Positions 35,594 to 41,934 of a DNA stretch of 41,934 nucleotides are shown here, in pieces. The translations under genes and the position numbers were made by a program. Source of the stretch: a virus. Where the stretch lies: positions 1-41,934 of IMG/VR virus record IMGVR_UViG_3300047440_000056. One strand, given 5' to 3'. Position 1 is the stretch's first letter. Every line of letters begins with the position of its first letter. The notes under the pieces are model-generated. The model had not been told where the DNA came from, did no database searches, and saw only the letters and a list, made by a program, of their open reading frames with translations.

Positions 35594-35961
35594 AGCGAAT
35601 CGTTCTGGCAATGGTTCTGGCTGTTTCGATGATCGGGTGCTCATCGGCAAACTACAAGCCGCATCCCGGCGCAATCAATCTGCTCGACTCGCAGGCTTAT
35701 GACGTTCTGATTTCGACTCATGCAGTGATCGAACAGACGAAAGCCGATCTTGCAGGTGGGGTCTGGTCGGCAAGCATAGCCTCGAAAGTCAAGACAGTGC
35801 TGAATACGGGCGTAGTCCCGGCCTATAACGTCCTCGACACGACCTACCAGGCGTACCACAATGCGAATAACCCGACCGATCCGGGGACAGCAGTTCAGAC
35901 AGCAGTTACGAACGTCACAAATCAAACAGCCGTGCTCGCAGCGGCGAAAGTAGGCAGGTAA
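35590..35961 (+). CDS. Lipoprotein, 123 aa
   Basis: MKRIVLAMVLAVSMIGCSS: signal sequence with lipobox SMIGC, cysteine at residue 17 to be lipidated. The mature part is Ala/Thr/Asn-rich and helical. It could be an outer-membrane spanin partner or a superinfection-exclusion lipoprotein; Pro content is low for a typical o-spanin. ATGA and TAATG overlaps tie it to its neighbours. Confidence 0.65.
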   Translation: MKRIVLAMVLAVSMIGCSSANYKPHPGAINLLDSQAYDVLISTHAVIEQTKADLAGGVWSASIASKVKTVLNTGVVPAYNVLDTTYQAYHNANNPTDPGTAVQTAVTNVTNQTAVLAAAKVGR

Positions 35962-36188
35962 TGGGCAATCCTCCAGTACAACCGCAAATCTCGAAGACTT
36001 CCCTGATTCTGACGATTCTCAATGCCGCCCTGACAGGCCTAAGCGCGGTGAATCCGGCCATCGGCGGGGCTGCTTTGGCTGTCGAACAGTTCGTGAAGAT
36101 CATCGGGGCGGGCGTGCAGGCGTACCACTTAGAGACAGGCCAACCGATAGATTTGCTTAAGATTCCACTTGAGACTCCAGCGCCATGA
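35961..36188 (+). CDS. Small hydrophobic protein, holin-like, 75 aa
   Basis: One long hydrophobic stretch (SLILTILNAALTGLSAVNPA, IGGAALAVEQFVKIIGAGVQ) and a polar C-terminus with Pro. No charged residue occurs in the first 40 except one Lys. It is holin-like in size and composition, but it stands in the early-strand array. Confidence 0.55.
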   Translation: MGNPPVQPQISKTSLILTILNAALTGLSAVNPAIGGAALAVEQFVKIIGAGVQAYHLETGQPIDLLKIPLETPAP

Positions 36189-36421
36189 TTTTGCTTCTCA
36201 TAACGCTGGCCTATGTGAGCTTCGGCCTATACGTGGGAGCATGGTCCGACGAGCGCGAGATGAGCAAGCCTGTCCCGTACGGCGAATTTCCGAGCATCGT
36301 GCCGCTGCGCGAGTGGCGATTGCTTTCCTACACGGTCTTTCTGTTCGGAGGCGTGCCCATCGTGATCTGTGGCATAATCGAGGGAATGATCGAGCGCAGA
36401 GCTAATGGTTTTTTCCAGTAA
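36185..36421 (+). CDS. Two-TM membrane protein, 78 aa
   Basis: Helices at MILLLITLAYVSFGLYVGAW and LLSYTVFLFGGVPIVICGII with a charged loop of about 25 residues (DEREMSKPVPYGEFPS). ATGA overlap upstream. Perhaps an exclusion or lysis accessory; unknown. Confidence 0.55.
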   Translation: MILLLITLAYVSFGLYVGAWSDEREMSKPVPYGEFPSIVPLREWRLLSYTVFLFGGVPIVICGIIEGMIERRANGFFQ

Positions 36422-36427
36422 GGATTC

Positions 36428-36492
36428 CCGTGGCTCGGTACTCCTTGCCGAGGGGGAACTCGACGCCGTGGCGAGGCCACCGGAAACCACGG
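36428..36492 (+). ncRNA. Three-way-junction leader RNA before the 36521 gene
   Basis: P1: CCGTGG 36428-36433 with CCACGG 36487-36492. P2: CTCGG 36434-36438 with CCGAG 36448-36452. P3: GTGGC 36468-36472 with GCCAC 36476-36480 (3-base loop). A second CCGTGG at 36466-36471 can compete for CCACGG, so two folds are possible. AAGGAG and ATG 36521 follow, outside the fold. Confidence 0.55.
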
Positions 36493-36520
36493 CACAAGTC
36501 TATCTAGGAAGGAGAATTGA

Positions 36521-36847
36521 ATGGCACAATATGCACAGCAACCAATGATGAGTACGCCAGCAGGACTTGCACAGCTTGGAGCACAGAATTCAGCTAGATT
36601 GTCGGAGGTTCAGGCGCAAGTTGAAAGAAGTTCAAATGTCATCGGTCGCCTCGGTGATCGAATGAAATTGCTCAATGAGCGCCTCGGCCCTGTTTTGAGA
36701 AACACATCCAGTTTGGCAAAAGGTAGCGAAACTTCTCCTCCTCATCCCACTTTGGTCGGTCATGCTACGGCGTTGTCAAATCAAAACGATCAACTCGATC
36801 TGATTGATGAAGCATTGAATGACATTCTCGACCGATTGGAGTTGTAG
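36521..36847 (+). CDS. Helical protein, 108 aa
   Basis: Gln/Ser-rich start (MAQYAQQPMMSTPAGLAQLG), then a coiled coil (LSEVQAQVERSSNVIGRLGD, RMKLLNERLGPVLRN) and a second helix at the end (QLDLIDEALNDILDRLEL). Last gene of the plus arm, behind a structured leader. Unknown. Confidence 0.55.
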   Translation: MAQYAQQPMMSTPAGLAQLGAQNSARLSEVQAQVERSSNVIGRLGDRMKLLNERLGPVLRNTSSLAKGSETSPPHPTLVGHATALSNQNDQLDLIDEALNDILDRLEL

Positions 36848-37125
36848 GCTGTCGTCCCGAAAGGAAGGGCGGATTCTTCGTCAGGGAGTCCGCCCAGAAA
36901 GTTATGCATTATAGCGTCGTGCATTCGACTGAAAGTCAATTATTATTTATACAGAAGTTCGATGATAATAGGATAAGGAACATGATATTCAAGAGCCCTT
37001 TTTACCAAACTGAGACACTACCAGCGTCTTCCATTCGCTATCCTCAGACCGCAATTATATAGCTTTGAATATAATATGCAAGCGTGCGCCCATGATAGAT
37101 TTACGCGCGCTATACATCCACAGAG
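36848..37125. other. AT-rich convergent intergenic region
   Basis: This 278-base gap between converging arms has no gene I can support. A 7-bp hairpin GGGCGGA (36867-36873) with TCCGCCC (36889-36895) may end the plus-strand transcripts; on the minus strand it is followed by TTCCTTT. A TTGCAT (37076-37081), 16 bases, TATAAT (37054-37059) pair reads on the minus strand. It could start a short RNA ending at the hairpin. Confidence 0.4.
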
Positions 37126-37512
37126 TCACGTGGTGGTAGGAAGTTCGCGGACTACTTGGAGCCGGTGATCGCCACCGTTCCAGATGGCTTCTCGGGCAAA
37201 TCGTGGCATGATAATGCAGCCCTCACTTGCACTCCCAGAGCGTTCAATGCTATCGCCGTGGATAAGGAAGGCTGATCGTCCGAACATCCGATTACCAACG
37301 TCGGGAAGGAGCCTAAGTGCATAGGGTCCGTGGGTGGGACTATTTTCAGGAGATTCAATGTCATACCAGCCTTCAGGTATTGGTCCGACATTTTGCACGT
37401 TCTCCTCGGTAGGATTGTTCTTGCCTGATCCGGCCCCGCTATAGCCTGTAGCCATCAAACCGCCCATCGGAGTAAGAAGCCGTCCTGTCACTTGTTCGTA
37501 GGTCCAAGGCAT
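37126..37512 (-). CDS. Tlde1/DUF2778-type peptidoglycan enzyme (lysin candidate), 128 aa
   Basis: ATG 37512 shares bases with the stop of the upstream gene. The pattern GYSGAGSGKNNP near residue 25, GPIPEGWYDIESP, then FGRSAFLIHGDSIERSGSAS with EGCIIM supplies the His and Cys of an L,D-transpeptidase-like domain (IHGD...S.GCI). Tlde1 relatives cut or exchange peptide cross-links. As the last gene of the late arm, behind holin-like genes, it is the best endolysin candidate. Confidence 0.7.
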   Translation of the reverse strand: MPWTYEQVTGRLLTPMGGLMATGYSGAGSGKNNPTEENVQNVGPIPEGWYDIESPENSPTHGPYALRLLPDVGNRMFGRSAFLIHGDSIERSGSASEGCIIMPRFAREAIWNGGDHRLQVVRELPTTT

Positions 37513-37775
37513 TAGTTTCTCCGGCTTTGATCTCGAACAGCGTCCCGAATTTCTCCGAGTAGCTTCACCTGTTCCTTGAGGGTCGGCTCCAGCATATCGA
37601 CAACGTGATCCCCGATCTCGATATTTCGGAGCTTCGCGCTGTCGGCATTGGAGAGCACGCATAGCCTACCGTTGACGACGCTTCCATTCTTCGGCTTGAC
37701 GTACTCATAGACCGTTTTGGCAAGATAGGCCACGGCTACGGATACGGCGGCTATTGGCGTAACAGGGTCACTCAT
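37512..37775 (-). CDS. Small membrane protein, spanin- or holin-like, 87 aa
   Basis: N-terminal TM helix (VTPIAAVSVAVAYLAKTVYE) and a C-terminal charged helix (EPTLKEQVKLLGEIRDAVRD). This could be an inner-membrane spanin or a holin partner. ATGA overlaps with the holin candidate upstream and the lysin downstream place it in the lysis cassette. Confidence 0.55.
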   Translation of the reverse strand: MSDPVTPIAAVSVAVAYLAKTVYEYVKPKNGSVVNGRLCVLSNADSAKLRNIEIGDHVVDMLEPTLKEQVKLLGEIRDAVRDQSRRN

Positions 37776-38251
37776 GGTTTGGTAGGCTCCGGTGGAGGCG
37801 GAATGGTCGAGACTGTCTCTGTAGTTGTTTTCGCTTGCGTCACCCCCGGTGGAATGGATGGAGGCGTTTCGGTCTGACTCGGATTCATGGTCTTCAAGAG
37901 AGCGCCGAAAGCCCCGCCGAAGGCCGAGCCTGTGAAGAATCCAAGCCCCGAGGTGATGACTGCCTGTGCTTTATCAATGGGTCCAGCTTGATCGGCCATA
38001 GCCATGACGTGATAGATAAAGAGCGCTGCCGACCGGAAGAAAATCCACACGAAGAATCCGAGTAGCAGGATGTTGCCGCCGCGTGTGTTGATAATCTCGA
38101 CGAACTCCCGAATAGTTCCAATCGACGGCACTCTGTCCGAGAAAATGAGCAAGAGCAGAATGACGCTCAACAGACAAAAGCCGATGAGGTCCCACTTGTT
38201 CGCCAGGTACAGACTCTCGCCCTCATGTACCTGGAGCATGGCGGCAATCAT
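37772..38251 (-). CDS. Holin candidate, three TM segments, 159 aa
   Basis: Hydrophobic helices at LIGFCLLSVILLLLIFSD, ILLLGFFVWIFFRSAALFIY and a Gly/Ala-rich third (ITSGLGFFTGSAFGGAFGAL), then a Pro/Thr-rich tail of about 40 residues (TETVSTIPPPPEP). This architecture and its place upstream of the lysin fit a class I holin, longer than most because of the tail. Confidence 0.6.
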   Translation of the reverse strand: MIAAMLQVHEGESLYLANKWDLIGFCLLSVILLLLIFSDRVPSIGTIREFVEIINTRGGNILLLGFFVWIFFRSAALFIYHVMAMADQAGPIDKAQAVITSGLGFFTGSAFGGAFGALLKTMNPSQTETPPSIPPGVTQAKTTTETVSTIPPPPEPTKP

Positions 38252-38260
38252 GTTGCCTCC

Positions 38261-38806
38261 CTAGACGGCTGCGTGCGGAGCCGATTCGGTGAACTGGATC
38301 GTCGCGGCGACCGGAGGCGGTGGAGGCGGAGGCACTGTGAATGTAAAGTGCGACTGCACCGTGATACCCACCACGGGATCGGTGATCGTGATGAAGCCCG
38401 CCGAACTCGCCGTCTGTGCTGCGTTTGCCACGAATGTTCCGCTCTTGCCGTCCGCGTTGACCGTGAAAATACCAAGCGTCGGATCGCTGACTGCGAAGCC
38501 GAAGGCGATTGTCGGCAACGGGACTGGTTGTGGCGGAGTCGAGTTGTCGAGTTCACCTGTCACAACGATGTCATATGCCGATAGTGCTGGAGTCAATGGA
38601 ACCATTGTGTTTCCTCCTAAGATTTGACCTTTGAACTTGACCTGGAACTGAATGCTTGCTGCCTTGGGCCGAAGTAACGCCAAAAGATCGTCAAGCTGTT
38701 CTTCGATGAAGTCGAGTCGAGCGATAACCTGCTCAATCGGAGTTTCCGTCGGCTTGCCGTGATGTCTGTCATCGCCCATTTGTCGTTTCCAGTGAAGCCC
38801 GAACAT
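38261..38806 (-). CDS. Ig-like virion or surface protein, 181 aa
   Basis: N-terminal acidic helix (IEQVIARLDFIEEQLDDLLA), then a beta-sandwich part (YDIVVTGELDNSTPPQPVPL, NADGKSGTFVANAAQ) and a Pro-rich stretch of seven prolines before the last strands. A bacterial Ig-like domain is likely. ATG 38806 is weakly supported; 38779 is possible. Near the fibre genes, so possibly a virion attachment protein. Confidence 0.5.
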   Translation of the reverse strand: MFGLHWKRQMGDDRHHGKPTETPIEQVIARLDFIEEQLDDLLALLRPKAASIQFQVKFKGQILGGNTMVPLTPALSAYDIVVTGELDNSTPPQPVPLPTIAFGFAVSDPTLGIFTVNADGKSGTFVANAAQTASSAGFITITDPVVGITVQSHFTFTVPPPPPPPVAATIQFTESAPHAAV

Positions 38807-38807
38807 C

Positions 38808-39377
38808 TCATATCCCGGTGAACGCTTGGCTCACGCAACCCTTGGAATCGCAGACCGAGAACACACCGCTCTGCACGGGAACCAGAATCGCAAACGAATA
38901 TACACCGTTCGCTGTAGTCTGACTGCCTTGTTTTAAGACCTGTCCATTCCCTCCGAAGATCGTGAAGGCCGTAGGCGCTCCGTTGGTATCAGTCCAGTCG
39001 GCTTGCAATCGGTCCTGAGTGCCTTGCCGGAGAATCGCAACGCTGCTGATCGTAAGGCCGGTAGGAGGCGCTACCGGAACTGTGGCTGAAACGCAATTCG
39101 ACGGCACGCTTTCCAGGCTATTCAGAAAGGCCGTGACGTAGTACGCGTAGGTCGTTCCCGCATTCACCGCCGAATCCGTATAGGTCGCATTCGTAACCGG
39201 GGAAGCGGTGAGCTTCGTAAATCCGGCCAGCGGCGTCGGGCATGGGCCGGTCAGCCGATAGACGAATGTGTTATTCGTGTCAGGAGAGTTCTGCCAAGTC
39301 AGCGTTGTCTTGTGCTGGGCCATTGCCGGTGAAACAAGGAATAGAAGTCCTAACAGAATAGCCAATAAGTTTCTCAT
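38808..39377 (-). CDS. Secreted fibronectin-III-like protein, 189 aa
   Basis: Sec signal peptide MRNLLAILLGLLFLVSPAMA then Q. Two beta-sandwich repeats: SPVTNATYTDSAVNAGTTYA with YYVTAFLNSLESVPSN is the typical end of a fibronectin type III domain (GTTYAYYVTA...S..S). It lies between the spike and the lysis cassette. ATG 39377 is chosen for the signal peptide; its 5' end overlaps the Cys-rich gene upstream by 98 bases in another frame. Confidence 0.6.
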   Translation of the reverse strand: MRNLLAILLGLLFLVSPAMAQHKTTLTWQNSPDTNNTFVYRLTGPCPTPLAGFTKLTASPVTNATYTDSAVNAGTTYAYYVTAFLNSLESVPSNCVSATVPVAPPTGLTISSVAILRQGTQDRLQADWTDTNGAPTAFTIFGGNGQVLKQGSQTTANGVYSFAILVPVQSGVFSVCDSKGCVSQAFTGI

Positions 39378-39537
39378 TGTTTTTACTCTCCCAAAGATCG
39401 AACATAAATTCCCGGTTTGCAAGCACCTGTTTCCAGTGCCGTTCGCAATACTTCCTTCCAAACTCGGTCTTTTTATACATTTCCTCTCCACATCCGACCC
39501 GCTTGTAATGTGGATATTCGCATAGTTCCTGATTCAT
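39280..39537 (-). CDS. Cys-rich zinc-finger-like protein, 85 aa
   Basis: Starts MNQELCEYPHYKRVGCGEEM with YKKTEFGRKYCERHW, a C-x7-9-C...C..H site like small phage zinc fingers, then a helix (VLANREFMFDLWESKNNEKL). The last third overlaps, out of frame, the signal peptide of the next gene, so it may be shorter in vivo. Role unknown. Confidence 0.5.
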   Translation of the reverse strand: MNQELCEYPHYKRVGCGEEMYKKTEFGRKYCERHWKQVLANREFMFDLWESKNNEKLIGYSVRTSIPCFTGNGPAQDNADLAELS

Positions 39538-39574
39538 CGTTCGCTCACCCACTGCAACCTCGACCAGGGATTCA

Positions 39575-41934
39575 TCATCGCGCCAAATTGAATGCACGGA
39601 ATTTCCAGAAATCAATCGTGGCCGCTTTAGTCGCCGTTGTGCCGGTTGCAATGTTCATCGCCGGAATCAGGACATTCGTGCTGGAAGTTTCCGTGACCGT
39701 GCAGCCGGAAGTGCAAAATGTGACCTCTGGGACGGTCACAGCCCCCGTGTTGTCGTAAAGTGTAAAGCCAATTTCGCGGGTTGAAGTCGAAAGGTTTCTA
39801 ATCCGCACTTTGACGTAGTTGGTGCCGTCTGGAGCAACAGAAGTGACAAAAGGTATTTCCACAGAAGCACTGCTCGGGCTGGCAACAAACGTCCAAAAAG
39901 CATCTGGACCCGATCCTGTGGCTCCAAGTGTCGGAGATACGGTCGCCGTTCCGCTGCATGTTGCCGTCCCACTTGATAAGGTGGCTTGTGTCGGCGCTGT
40001 CGTTGAATTATAGCCAACCCCCATTGTATCTATGACAAAGGCTGAACCGCCAGCAATCACATTTGTACCGGTTAAAAGAATGTGAGCTGTAGCAGTTCCT
40101 CCGATGAAAGTCGCATTGCAGGTTTGCCCTACGGTTCCGGTGGTAGTCCCGCCGCTTGTGTAAGTGGAAGCTGTTATATCCTTCAGCGTTGTGTCATACC
40201 GTAGATAAAATCCAGTGCCGGGGAGCGCCGCTGTAATCCCATTCGGCATGTAGCCCAACCGGAATTGGACGTTCGCTGCACTGCCTAGCAATGCACGAAA
40301 ATAAGAATCCCACAGATAGAGCGTGGACATATTACCAAGGGTTCCACTGCCATTCGTATTCAGAATTCCGCCCTGCCCGCTCGTACCCGACGTGGTGATC
40401 GTTTCCGAGCCGATGTTCAATGCTCCTGCTGCCGATGGTCCAGTCGCACATGATGCAGTAGGCGCTCCCCCAATCGTAATTAACGACCAATTATAAGCAC
40501 CTATCGTCAGGGTCGCCGTACCAGCACAAAGAAACTCTTCATTAAAAAGAACTGTGCTCGCATCCAGCACATCGTCCACTTGAAACACTTGAGCTGAAGA
40601 TTGCGCGAGAGGATTGTCGGGTTGAAGATAACTTGGGCGGAAGTTTGGCGCTGTAATCGTTCCAGCGGCTGTAACAGTTCCGTCCACCCTAAATTGAGTT
40701 ACTGTCGAATCGGTATTTATACCAATCTTTCCAGAATAACCGGGTTCCAGACCAATATCCGAATTCGTTAAACTACCTCCTGTTATCCCTTGTAAAAATA
40801 TTCCATTAGTTGGGACACTGTTTCTTTCCGTAATATTTTGCAAGGTGAGATCACGCACAACATGACCTGAAGTTGTGAAGGAAATGTTGACGATATATGC
40901 GCCAGCAGTGCTACTGGTTTCATAACGAACACTTGATAGCGTTATATCATGGGGATTTGCGGTCGATGTCGTATCGATGTAATGGAACCCATCTGTTCCA
41001 CCAGAAAAGTCCACGTTTTGCAACGTGAAGTTGGTAAGTTGAACTCCAGAATCTACGACAATGGCAGGATGACTTCCACCTGCATTGAATCCTGCGTTCT
41101 GAACGAGGCAAAAGTCGCAATCTTCAATCGTGGCTACATTTGGATTTTTAGAAATCTGCCACGGTATATCGGCTGTAAATCCACCACCTAAAATCCTAAG
41201 TCCCTGTCGTCCTTTGGTAAGTAATCCAATACTGGCATTAGTAGAATCGTGCCAGGAACTCCCAGTTCCAGATGTAGCCATATCTTCAAGTGCAATGTCC
41301 GTTGTGTCTTGTAATTCAATGGCAACGCTGCCCGCCTCATCGGTCCCGAGAATCAAAAGCATTCGTTTCATTCCGCCTTGCTGATAAGTCGCTGATGCGT
41401 TTCCAGAATTGAAGAAAAAAAGGACTTTTCCTGTCGTCGTCGGATTGAATGTGATGGCAGCACAATTCTTCGATGGAGCGTCCCAATATTGGCCTCGATT
41501 AACAAGTAGAAGTCCCGTTATGACCGCATAGGCCCCGCAATTAACGTGCATGTAGGCTCCATTTGCCGGAACCTGCGCCTCGGCCCATGCGAATGAGCCT
41601 ACCGTTGCTGCGTTGCCCTCGTCAGTGACGGTCGGATCGGGGTAGAAATCGAATCCCACAATATTTCCAGCGGAATCTTTATGCGTAACAGCCCTAAGTA
41701 CGCCACCTACTACAGATTGCACATCATTGGGAGTCGATATTGGAGAGTCGGAATTGAGTTGCCCTCCGGTCGCTGGAGTGGACAAACATGCCGTGCCGCT
41801 TGTGGACCCAGCCCAACATGTAGCGTTAGTTGTGTTGTTATATGTCCATCCAGCATTTCCAGTTCCACTAAACCCACCAATGTTACCGCTTCCTAAGCCT
41901 ATATCCACGGACATACATGGGCCTGGGCTACAGG
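39575..41934 (-). CDS. Tail spike / beta-helix adhesin, C-terminal part (continues at 797)
   Basis: Bases 41934 to 41808 repeat 127-1. The frame from the TTG at 797 enters here, so the first ATG in this copy (41914) is internal. About 780 residues: a pectate-lyase-like parallel beta-helix with N-ladder rungs (GLRILGGGF, FCLVQNAGFNAGG, NFTLQNVDFSGG, RDLTLQNITERN), a short coiled part, and a C-terminal jelly-roll-like domain with Cys pairs (FCTSGCTV). Host glycan binding or depolymerisation is likely. A catalytic site cannot be assigned from this. Confidence 0.75.
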   Translation of the reverse strand, partial: CSPGPCMSVDIGLGSGNIGGFSGTGNAGWTYNNTTNATCWAGSTSGTACLSTPATGGQLNSDSPISTPNDVQSVVGGVLRAVTHKDSAGNIVGFDFYPDPTVTDEGNAATVGSFAWAEAQVPANGAYMHVNCGAYAVITGLLLVNRGQYWDAPSKNCAAITFNPTTTGKVLFFFNSGNASATYQQGGMKRMLLILGTDEAGSVAIELQDTTDIALEDMATSGTGSSWHDSTNASIGLLTKGRQGLRILGGGFTADIPWQISKNPNVATIEDCDFCLVQNAGFNAGGSHPAIVVDSGVQLTNFTLQNVDFSGGTDGFHYIDTTSTANPHDITLSSVRYETSSTAGAYIVNISFTTSGHVVRDLTLQNITERNSVPTNGIFLQGITGGSLTNSDIGLEPGYSGKIGINTDSTVTQFRVDGTVTAAGTITAPNFRPSYLQPDNPLAQSSAQVFQVDDVLDASTVLFNEEFLCAGTATLTIGAYNWSLITIGGAPTASCATGPSAAGALNIGSETITTSGTSGQGGILNTNGSGTLGNMSTLYLWDSYFRALLGSAANVQFRLGYMPNGITAALPGTGFYLRYDTTLKDITASTYTSGGTTTGTVGQTCNATFIGGTATAHILLTGTNVIAGGSAFVIDTMGVGYNSTTAPTQATLSSGTATCSGTATVSPTLGATGSGPDAFWTFVASPSSASVEIPFVTSVAPDGTNYVKVRIRNLSTSTREIGFTLYDNTGAVTVPEVTFCTSGCTVTETSSTNVLIPAMNIATGTTATKAATIDFWKFRAFNLAR
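41808..41934. repeat. Terminal direct repeat, right copy
   Basis: Identical to bases 1-127; see the left copy. Confidence 0.95.

Noticed and set aside
1-41934. tRNA genes, CRISPR arrays, integrase, insertion sequences
   Set aside because: None recognised on either strand by reading; short or degenerate cases cannot be excluded without a covariance search.

Overview
The window is a complete or near-complete genome of a tailed double-stranded DNA phage. Bases 1-127 are repeated exactly at 41808-41934, so the contig closes into a circle of 41,807 unique bases. The long tail-spike gene runs across the junction. A repeat of exactly 127 bases is what a k-mer assembler leaves on a circular or circularly permuted template. 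The virion genes follow the order and families of a P22-like podovirus: small and large terminase, 712-residue portal, scaffold, P22-type coat protein, gp4- and gp10-like neck and hub proteins, three ejection proteins and a beta-helical spike. I see no integrase, DNA polymerase, tRNA or CRISPR array. The host is unknown. Sec-type signal peptides ending in AQ or GQ and the NTFNG-type repeats remind me of soil Acidobacteria and their phages, but that is only an impression.

Left arm, minus strand, 22321 down to 1 and on through the junction to 37126. A packaging block (TerS, zinc ribbon, 54-residue protein, N6-type methyltransferase, TerL) leads into a block of small overlapping genes. These include a histidine phosphatase and a GroES-like co-chaperonin next to the portal gene. 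Four of these small genes share a C-terminal LARA tag. Portal, scaffold, a GIY-YIG-like nuclease cassette, coat, two decoration-like proteins, neck, hub and ejection proteins follow. Then come three exported-looking adhesin or fibre proteins, a holin candidate and a Tlde1/DUF2778-type lysin. Two small plus-strand genes sit like a moron between the last ejection protein and the first fibre gene.

Right arm, plus strand, 22382-36847. About 45 small genes are packed with ATGA or GTGA overlaps behind a sigma70-like promoter at 22382-22410. Recognisable members are a coiled-coil protein paired with a RecT/Bet annealing protein, a C5-cytosine methyltransferase with a second open frame hidden inside it, a replication-type C-terminal domain protein, a ribbon-helix-helix regulator with a leaderless-looking promoter, HNH and VRR-NUC nucleases, and a deoxyribosyltransferase-like protein. 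The arm ends in a cluster of membrane, lipoprotein and secreted proteins. Zinc-ribbon miniproteins are frequent. Several gaps in this arm hold RNA hairpins. One leader occurs twice with a conserved box and loop but a fully changed, still paired stem.

Working together: the right arm looks like an early region for takeover, DNA modification and recombination. The left arm is the late region for packaging, assembly, adsorption and lysis. The two arms diverge at 22322-22468 and converge in an AT-rich gap at 36848-37125.
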